This document shows, piece after piece, positions 56,247-64,000 of a stretch of 64,000 nt of DNA. The notes under the pieces were generated by a model. The model saw nothing but the letters and a program-made list of their open reading frames with translations, did not search any database and was not told the DNA's origin. Each line of letters starts with the position of its first letter. Within the stretch, counting starts at the first letter, position 1. Position numbers and translations under genes: made by a program. Origin of the DNA: Acholoe squamosa (Eukaryota; Annelida; Polychaeta; Phyllodocida; Polynoidae); contig OX439052.1 in the NCBI GenBank assembly GCA_949317995.1, positions 39,558,432-39,622,431 on the forward strand, given 5' to 3'.

Positions 56247-58785
56247 ATGGGAAGACTGAGAGTTGCACCCATACAGCTAACTATGCTGTTACTATATATT
56301 ATAGAACCACTTACTGCAGGTTACACACCTGTGGTGAGACAAAACATAGGAGTAGTATTCAAACCTAGCCCTCAACCATTGGTCAATGGACATACAACCA
56401 CAACACTGTTGTTAGCTATCCCCTACAAGATACCTCGGGCACCCGTTACCCAAGGATCCATAAGGGATAGAATACTCCAATTGACCACTCCTACTCTACA
56501 AGATCATACCTCTGGTCAAATTATCCAACAAGCCAAGGAGCTTGACACCTTGCTGGAAATTGCAGACAAGGAGATAAATGAAACATTAGCCTCCATCAAA
56601 TTGTTCTTATCCAACCCCATAAACACATTGGACAAGGCCAAAAGAGAGGCCATACTGGGTTTTCTAGCACCCCTGTTTCGCGGTGTGCTAGGTCTAGCCA
56701 CAGTAGAAGATGTAAACCAAGTAATGGGACAGCTCAAGAACATAAATGAAATACTAAGAAAATTTGCTAAACAAGATCAGGAAGCAGCTAGTCTCATTGA
56801 AAAGATCACAGACAGACAAGATAAGTTTGTTAAAGCATACATCCAAGATAAGAAGGTACTGGACAGCACAATCAACACCATAGGTGACACCGTCAACCTA
56901 TGGGCCTCTAACATGTCCAGGTCTCTTGACTCATATTCAAGGCACGAGAAAACTCAAAGGGAAAAAATGCAAGTATTAAATGATGCATTAATCATCATAG
57001 CAGCAAGAATGAATACAGTTCAATCAATGCAAAGAACAAATGCAGCCCTGAGGATGCTATCATCAGGAATCCTGACCCCTGATATAGTACCACCCTCAGA
57101 CCTTGCTAGATACTTAATTGACATTAATAACAAACTTAGGATTACACACCCTGGAGCACAAGTCGCAATTAATGACTTAGATTTCTATTATTCACAGAAG
57201 CTGACCTCATACACTTACTCAGCTCACCATATATATATTCATCTGGACATTATAATTCAATCTACCACCTCTACCTTCAAACTGTACCAAATGATTACAT
57301 CACCCATGCCTATAGACACACAGGAGACCCCCACCAGAGGAGTCACCAGATTGCAAACCACAACTGAGTTTTCTAGCAGTATCTTACGACGAATCATTAT
57401 TCATCGAATTGGACTCAGCAGATATGCAGGCATGTAAAGGTACTACAGTAAAGGTATGCAGAGATGTAAATGGTAGAATCTATAAACACAGGCCTACATG
57501 CCCTGTAGCCATTTTTACTAACCAGGCTCAACAGATTAAGGAACATTGCAAGTTTACAGTTTCACCACTGCAAGCACCTACCACCCATGCTATTTCCATT
57601 TCTGAAGATGAGTATCTGGTCACTACTAATGAACCCCATTACTTTATCAACTGCCATGGTAAAACGTCTGAAACTTGAAAAGCCCAGTCCTACTCAATCA
57701 TAGGTGTACCCTGTGGGTGCACAATCAGTGTAGGAGAATTTTCTCTTCCAAACACAAGGTTGCCTTGTAACTCAACCTTATCATTTCATTACATTCTCAA
57801 GACAATTAATTTACCATTCATGGCAGCACTTAACCAAATTTCTGAAACCAAACCAGATGAAAGAGAGAATCTTCCAAATTTCCCAGTAGTAAACCTCTCT
57901 AGAACCTTAGAGAAACTACAGGAAAATCCAATCATGGATGACATTACTCAACTAAATCTAGAGCCCTTTGCCAAAACATTATTAAAAGATGCCTCCAACC
58001 TTGATAAGGCAATGGAAACACGTTACGTAGAATCACACCTACGTCGAGTTACAGAGCATCCTATCTTCCAAAGCCTGCCTACAGCCAAAGCATTTAGACT
58101 AGTCACCGAGCTGCCCCTACACAAATTGCTCCCAGATAAGAATCCTACCAAATTAACCCCTACGGAGGAAACCCACACCCCTTTCCTCACAATTCAGGAA
58201 ACCCACACCCTGATAATTGCTATATTATTCACCCTGACCATCTACTCAGCCTACAGAATAATGAAGTACCTTAAGAAATTTGCACAGACACACTGTGGCA
58301 AGAAAAATGTGGCCAAGCACACAAATCCCACAATATATTTTAAAATATATTGTGGAGACTCAAACTTCGCGCTACCCTTGAGGCCAATACCACATGAATT
58401 TGATGAGATTAAATCAGCAGCTGCCCCGACCTATAAGGATATAGTGGTTAAAACCTTCCCACTACCTAAGGCTATATTTACCTGAAATGGACCAGCAGTT
58501 ATAACAACACAGAGAGGAGAATTTGCTTATCACCTCCCTCAGGTTATACACCTACCTTGGCGCACTAGGTTCAGTACCATACCAGCCCTTAAAAACAAAG
58601 GACTGTACTACTCCATGCTTCTCCAGAATGATTGTGGCACCAGCCCGGTGACCATGACAGCACTGGAAAATACAACAGATATAATTATTGACGAACACCA
58701 GGAGGAGACCGCAAGGTCAAACATGCAGACTATTGCTAATTTTCTAAACCACCAGCCCTCCCCGGTGACTGTGGAAACAGCCTAG
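56247..58785 (+). pseudogene. Element C envelope (F-type fusion glycoprotein-like), disrupted
   Basis: The start is ATG at 56,247. A signal peptide-like LTMLLLYIIEPLTAG, then at about 56,630-56,700 a basic site followed by a hydrophobic Gly/Ala/Leu-rich fusion-peptide-like segment and TVEDVNQV, as in F-type proteins. Long heptad helices follow (to about 57,020), then a Cys-containing region, and a membrane anchor at 58,205-58,260 (LIIAILFTLTIYSAYRIM). Breaks: a frame change near 57,400, an in-frame TGA at 57,676-57,678 and another TGA at 58,483-58,485, after which the same frame stays open to TAG at 58,783. Membrane fusion is known for the family; this copy cannot make a full product as read. 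Confidence 0.8.
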
Positions 58786-60083
58786 GCTGCACACAGCCTA
58801 GACTGCCCCCAGTCCACCACCAGGAGATACTGAGATGACACATCTCACACATGACACACACCTCCACTGTCAATGAAATTATCAAAGTATTGAAAAATTG
58901 ATTTAGAAAAAATATATACACAGCCACTTGTTGATGTATAATATGAAAATCTATGGTATTCTCACAAAATCGATGATTAATGCGCGCATACACGCGCAAA
59001 TTGCAAAATTGCAAATTGTAAATTGTTCAAATCTAACATTAATATACATGAATGCAGGTAGATAACTAAGACAGTTTTTGTACCCACTAGCACTTGTATA
59101 CTATACCAAGGTTTACTTAAAGTAACACACTTTAGGTATCCAAGAAATTGTTGGAAAAATGAATTGAAAAAAAAAAAAAAATGTTGAGAAGAAATTATTG
59201 ACATGAAAAATGTTTACTTAAGATACTCACCAAATGATCTCTTTTAGGGACACATACTCGAAAAGGCTAGGGAAAAGTCAATTAAAGCAGCGGCCCACTG
59301 CCGAAATTGCCAATTAATACACCCATATAGCAAATTACAGAGTAACTCAGAGACAAACAAGCCTATTGTACATAAAGTACTTTGTTTTTCCGGCCCTCGG
59401 AAAAATTTGTCTCAAGGAAAATCAAAAAAATTGTATGTTGCACACCAGATTGTACATTTGTACTCGACTGCACACTAAATTGTATGTTTGCACATCAAAT
59501 TGTACGTTTGTACCCAATTTGCACACTAAATTGTATGATGCACACTAGATTGTACGTTTGTACCCAATTTGCACACTAAATTGTATGTTGCACACTAGAT
59601 TGTACGTTTGTACCCAATTTGCACACTAAATTGTATGTTGCACACTAGATTGTACGTTTGTACCCAATTGCATGCTAAATTGTATGTATACCGAAATTAT
59701 ACATTTGTACTCAACTGCACACCAAAATTGTATGTTGTACACAAATTTGTATTTTTGAACCCAAAAATTGAAAATGTATAGGCAGATACACCAATTTATA
59801 GAAGGAATAAGGCAACTTCAAGCCATGTTGTAAGTCAGGCATACTTAGGTCTGTTTGGCATCCAAACCAGAAAGTTGCACAAATTACGGTTATACGCCTA
59901 GAGTTAAGGAAATGTACCCAAAAAAACAAAACTGTTGTACATACTGAAAAAGCTCTACCACAAAATTTGTATTTGAAGCACTCCCTATTACTTCAAATCC
60001 ACTCACACAATTGTATGTATGTCAAGGTAAAATCAAAAATTCTTTATCATAAGGCGAATAGTCGGAGATTCGCAATTTTCCCC
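58786..60083 (+). other. Element C 3' untranslated region with 50-bp minisatellite
   Basis: No gene. At 59,445-59,760 a unit containing CACACTAGATTGTACGTTTG and TACCCAATTTGCACAC is tandemly repeated; clean 50-bp copies start at about 59,540, 59,590 and 59,640 with degenerate ones around them. Confidence 0.8.
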
Positions 60084-60094
60084 GGAGGGGGGAG
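60084..60094 (+). other. Element C polypurine tract
   Basis: GGAGGGGGGAG four bases before the 3' LTR. Confidence 0.85.
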
Positions 60095-60098
60095 CCAT

Positions 60099-60958
60099 TG
60101 TCACATGTATATGAAACACCTTCAAGACCCACACTCAGTGCTGTCTGCATCCCGCATACCGGGTGGCAACCGCCGCTCTGCAGACACCCATCTGCCACTA
60201 AGCAGCCTAACAATAGTGTCTCTAATGCCAGTCTGTACTGGAGATGTGGGATGGCTGTATAAGGCCTAGACCACAATAGGGGAAGACACACACAGACAGT
60301 GATACCAGCCAATTACTTTCACAGTTCAAAGGATGCATCCCTTAACAATCATGTAACTCTATTGTAGTGGAGACATGACAGTTGAATGCTGGGCCTAACT
60401 TTGTCTGGGGCAATCAGCCCCAGAGTAGGGATATAAGGCCTCCAGTAGGAGGTCCATCAACACAGAACACCAAGAACCGCTCCAGAGGTAACATCTCCAG
60501 TCATCTCCTGCTACCTGCTATACCACTGCACTATGGTGAAACTATGCTAGACAGGCATTGGTTTCTATCATTAGTGGCCAGAGGGTATCTTCCTCAAGAC
60601 ATCCACCAGAGGGTAAAGTTATTCATTACTACATTATTCCTCTAAGCAGCAGGTCAGCAGCTAGGTGTGGGAACCCACCTAGAACTATGCTGGACATTGT
60701 ATTATTATTACCTCACAGGTGGAGTGGAACAGAACATTATACTTTATAAATTACTGTATTTTTACTGTATGTACAAATTACCTACATACTAACTACTGTC
60801 TGATTGATATTTCTTACATGTTGCCTTAAGCTGAATAAACCAGTGATAACTGGAAATAACACTATTTTATGAGAGCTTAATGTATTTACACTATATACCA
60901 CTAGTCATATGATATTTCTCATATGACAACTTGATCATGCACAATCTCTAGTATGACA
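60099..60958 (+). repeat. Element C 3' LTR (860 bp)
   Basis: Same length as the 5' LTR. The differences I found are ttcattact/ttcatttct, aagcagc/aagaagc, tcagcag/tcaggag and gccttaag/gcctaaag. Followed by ATCC. Confidence 0.97.
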
Positions 60959-62580
60959 ATCCAGTAAGGGTTACCCCCCTACTCCATTCCATGATCTCTG
61001 TATTGTCCAGACCTTGATTGTAACAATCAACACCTAAGTTAGCAATCGCTGCATTGGAATCATGTAGTGCTTGCAACCCTGGAGAAAGAGATACTCGACG
61101 ACTGAGTCTCTTTTTCCGTGGAGGATTCGTACCATAAGTACTCCCAAAGCCACCGGGTGGTGGTCCTCCTCCACCCCCTGATCCTCCTGCTCCAAATAGA
61201 GGGACCTGTGAGAAGGTGTATCCATCGGTTTGAGGAGTTGACCCTGGATTATTGGTGGGTTGTGCATTTCCACCAAAACTAAAGAGACCACTATTGTTAT
61301 TAGTGTTTCCTCCTGTTCCAGACGACTGATTTCCATTATTGGAACCAGTTTTACCAGCAGAGGGTCTGCCTCTGGAACTATCTCCTGAAGATCCGGATCC
61401 TTGATAGTGTCCGGATTGTCCTCCAGTTGTACTGGAATTCCTGGATGTTTGTCCAGTTGTTCCTCCGGATGCATTCCAGGCGTTATTATTAAACGGATTC
61501 GTTCCCGCTTGGGATTGATTCCATCCATACTGGGCATATGGGCCATTTGGTCCCCCTAAAGGTGACTGTTGTGGCCATCCGCCGTCAAAGGTGGAGGTTC
61601 CTACTGAGTGGTTTTGTTTAATTCCACTCGTCGAAGCACCTCCAGTATTTCCCATACCTAAACCAAGAGGTTTCGAGGTATTATCAGTAAATCTAACCTG
61701 ATGACTCTTTAATTCTTCGCAACAAGGTACAGTTTTCTCTGTTACCTGGTCTTCACCCCTCAAAGAGTTCATCTGGTTACACTTCGTGTTTAGGACAATT
61801 CCTGAAACAGTGAAGTCTGGTTCAAGAGTGCCTACTGCACAACCAGTATCCTCTAGATACTTTGACATCTGGATAGCTTCAGCTTTCAGTTCCGAATAAT
61901 CATCCAGCATTTTTGTCTGCTTAGCAGTCAAGTTTGCGGATTCACGTATCCATTGACCTCTGAGTTTTTCATGCTCTTCGGTTTGTTTATGATACGTACA
62001 TCGTGCTTCTTTGAAGACTGATTCTATTTTCTTCAGCTCTTCTTGATACTTGACATGGGCCGACTGAGTTGAATTTAACTCTTGTTTAGTTTTATTCAAC
62101 TCTTCACACGAGGCTCTGTATTCCAGATCCGCCGTGTATAATGCATCACGATACTGTTCGTGCTGGAGTTGCTTTTCCTTCTCCATTCTATCTAAAAACA
62201 TATTCAGCTCTCATGTCTTCAAGCTCGTCCATTTTGTTTTTCTCAAATCCACATTTCTGGTGTTTAATTCGAGAACTATATGGAGTTTCAAACATACCTG
62301 CACTAGGCTTCGGTACCTCAAATGGTAGTTGACCAAATTGAGCGGTACTTTTGTGCATAGGTGCAGGTTTCAAAGTACCTCCTGGCATGAATAAGGAATC
62401 TCCAAATTCTTCCAGTTCATCGTGTAAGTTTTTTCTTACCTCCGCTAACCTATCTGGGTAGTGTTCCTGTAGATCTCTCCACCCTGTTCCTGGGGATGGT
62501 GACTTGATTTCACCATCTTCCATCGGGGAATTTAGCTCATGATTTGGGCCATTTCCCCTAACTGGGCTCAGCTCAGTCAT
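60959..62580 (-). pseudogene. Element B gag, N-terminal part
   Basis: Begins MTELSPVRGNGPNHELNSPM at 62,580. Continues to 62,188, then a one-base shift at a five-T run (62,194-62,198, minus strand) moves to the frame that runs to the element C insertion. The second part has a long coiled coil (HEQYRDALYTADLEYRASCE, KTKQELNSTQSAHVKYQEEL), then an Asn/Gly/Ser-rich stretch and RKKRLSRRVSLSPG. The capsid part continues at 46,393 beyond element C. It is a structural protein of the particle. Confidence 0.72.
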
Positions 62581-62609
62581 TTCTGACTGCGCTTACCCGA
62601 AGACCAACT

Positions 62610-62622
62610 GGTCACGGCACCA
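62610..62622 (-). other. Element B primer binding site (tRNA-His)
   Basis: TGGTGCCGTGACC on the minus strand, one base after the 5' LTR. Its complement, GTCACGGCACCA, is the 3' end of animal tRNA-His including CCA. Confidence 0.8.
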
Positions 62623-62623
62623 G

Positions 62624-63031
62624 TGTAGTGGTTCGTCTCGTTAAGTTAGATTGAGTAATCATAATGAAGAGAGAGAAAGTTTCCGGGTAGGCAACTGAGC
62701 TTTTATTTCATGGCTTTTGTTACATACAATCACGGCCTCAGAAGACTACATGCTGCTAGGGCATTCGGTTACCCGACCTGGTTGAGCAGTGGGTAAAACC
62801 ACTACTGGAGAACATGGGGGTAGAACCAGCCTTATATAGGGGAAAAGACTGCGAAACTCAGACCGGCCACATGACGTGTGGCGGACGAGTGGTAGGCCCC
62901 CTGGTGTAATGGATACGAACCCAGAGGCAGGTGCTGCCACCTGCCATCCGGATTCCCCAACTACACCCGAAGACCTAGGTCTGAGTCCCACGGGTACATG
63001 AACGTATAAGTGTAAATACCATACCCCTACA
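62624..63031 (-). repeat. Element B 5' LTR (408 bp)
   Basis: TGTAG and CTACA ends, followed by TTTA. On the minus strand it has TATATAAG and AATAAA (62,701-62,712 region). It differs from the 3' LTR copies by about 15 substitutions and two indels. Confidence 0.92.
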
Positions 63032-63035
63032 TTTA

Positions 63036-63717
63036 GTAAGAAATGTGTGGCTAATTCAACCACATGCATTTTTGTAGCTAATTTTTGCTCCTAGTCAGAC
63101 ATTTCAGAATCAAGAATGTCTATTTCTTGCTGGGTCCCGAGCCCTATTGAGGCTCGTGAAATATTGCCTATTATTTGACCTGGGGCTCCCCTAGGTGTGC
63201 GGGGACTGGGTTTGGATAGGAGGTTAATTAATAGTTTTAGAGAGTTCTGCGATTTGGAGAATAAATTTTCTAAAATTAGGTCTAAAGACTGGGCTGTTTC
63301 TGTGACAAAACTCGGGGCGTTAGTTTTGATCAAGGGGGCCAATTTTTTCAGGTTGCTGCAGGGTGTGATTAAACTCTAGGTCCAAGGTGAATACTAGGGG
63401 GTAGTCCATGTATCCTGACAATAGTGTTTGTGGTAGTTCTATGAAAAGGACACCATAGTGGGGTCTAAAGATTGATACTGGTTTTCTCATGTATCCTTGT
63501 GCTCCTGAGGTCTGTATGTGTATCATCCAAAGGATGAGGAGCGCTGCCAAAGGGGCTTTAGGTCTATGGAAAAAATAATGTTTGAGAATTTTTGTTCAGT
63601 TTGTTTATCAAGGTAACATGTCATGTGCTTGGGGGGGTGGATAGGGGTGGGGGTTTTTGCTTGGCTTGGTTGTGAGGTAAAGGTGTGTGAGGCGCGGTTG
63701 TTTGGGGGGAGATCCAT
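63036..63717 (-). pseudogene. Envelope-like ORF D, N-terminal part
   Basis: In the frame from 63,550: signal peptide-like MAALLILWMIHIQTSGAQG, then FRPHYGVLFIELPQTLL. In the next frame (63,342-63,091) helix, then Arg-containing PSPRTPRGAPG, a hydrophobic Gly/Ile segment and GTQQEIDIL, the same order as element C's env (signal, basic site, fusion-peptide-like, TxxD). An in-frame TAG near 63,090 and the element B insertion interrupt it; a stalk piece is at 33,146-33,417. Text at 63,523-63,717 is Pro/Thr-rich and may be upstream coding. Which retroelement it belongs to is unknown. Confidence 0.55.
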
Positions 63718-64000
63718 ACAAATTTTGGTTTGGGGGGATTGCGCTTGTTGGGTGGTGTGTTTGTCAACAGGACACTTGTAGGCTTAATTCTTAAACAGAC
63801 TAGTTTGCTAGGCTTATCTATAACTAGTAATTGATGTGTCCTACCTTGACTTTTGGTTTGAAGATTATGGACTACTTGAGACGGTTCAATTCAGTGTTGG
63901 GGGCAACCTGAGGCAGTATGTTTGTGTGCACAAGGTAGTGCAACGTGACTGCAAGTTATATGCTGAGTCTGTCCCACAAGGGGGGTAGTTGCTACAAAGT
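63718..64000. other. No gene seen at right edge
   Basis: GT-rich sequence. Probably the upstream part of element D on the minus strand, but no motif is visible. Confidence 0.4.

Larger units (their letters stand above)
46398..60958 (+). mobile_element. Element C: errantivirus-like LTR element with env (14.6 kb)
   Basis: Two 860-bp LTRs with ends TGTCA and TGACA, target duplication ATCC (46,394-46,397 and 60,959-60,962), primer site, leader minisatellite, gag, pol overlapping in -1 frame, integrase, env with signal peptide and membrane anchor, polypurine tract. I count about four differences between LTRs, so insertion is recent. gag, integrase and env each have at least one frame break. The family is comparable to gypsy/errantiviruses with F-type envelopes. 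Confidence 0.92.
33418..63031 (-). mobile_element. Element B: Ty3/gypsy element with accessory ORF, interrupted by element C
   Basis: Minus-strand order: 5' LTR, tRNA-His primer site, gag (split), zinc knuckle, protease, RT, RNase H, integrase, long accessory region, untranslated region, polypurine tract, 3' LTR. The target duplication TTTA is at 33,414-33,417 and 63,032-63,035. Without C and the tandem duplication, B is about 12 kb, long for Ty3/gypsy; the extra length is the accessory region (3.5 kb) and 3' untranslated region (1.3 kb). Several frameshifts and a lost RT catalytic Asp show it is dead. Confidence 0.88.

Overview
The window reads as a stretch of a metazoan nuclear genome dominated by mobile elements. 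There are spliced genes with GT-AG introns, a Penelope-like element, a LINE remnant, short terminal-inverted-repeat insertions, minisatellites and several Ty3/gypsy-type LTR elements, one of them carrying an envelope gene. No operons, ribosome binding sites or bacterial genes are visible. The mix suggests a marine invertebrate (a lancelet or echinoderm would fit), but the species cannot be fixed from the sequence.

Layout. 1-5.5 kb: minisatellite, (TA)n, then a minus-strand Penelope-like element whose reverse transcriptase (RT) is split by a 766-bp insertion with inverted ends. 5.5-13.8 kb: two diverged copies of one minus-strand host gene (6.4-7.3 and 12.1-13.7 kb), separated by a 1.2-kb tandem duplication and a hairpin-bearing dispersed repeat. 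13.8-21.5 kb: non-genic, with a 59-bp minisatellite, a tRNA-like fragment, two opposed arrays of a 42-bp repeat (a possible foldback element) and a LINE remnant. 21.7-26.2 kb: a plus-strand eight-exon gene, decayed or misread, encoding acidic and Lys-rich segments and a Myb/SANT-like domain. 26.3-64 kb: a nest of LTR elements.

The nest. Element A (minus, 26,337-33,145) is a Ty3/gypsy element cut off inside its RT. Next to it lies an envelope-like minus-strand ORF (D). D was split by element B (minus, 33,418-63,031, TSD TTTA). B was in turn split inside gag by element C (plus, 46,398-60,958, TSD ATCC), an errantivirus-like element with gag, pol and env and two near-identical 860-bp LTRs. The A/D/B junction was later duplicated in tandem (3.1-kb units). 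A 245-bp inverted-end insertion then landed in only one copy. LTR differences (C about 0.5%, B about 4% plus indels) agree with this order.

Main observations. A and B both carry, downstream of integrase, an extra coding region with two C2H2-like fingers, a low-complexity linker and a C-terminal coiled coil; I do not recognise it. In A, the 230 bases before this region hold a row of stem-loops, three of them with the same six-base loop on different, complementary stems. Many frameshifts in the window fall in homopolymers, so some 'broken' genes may be sequence errors.
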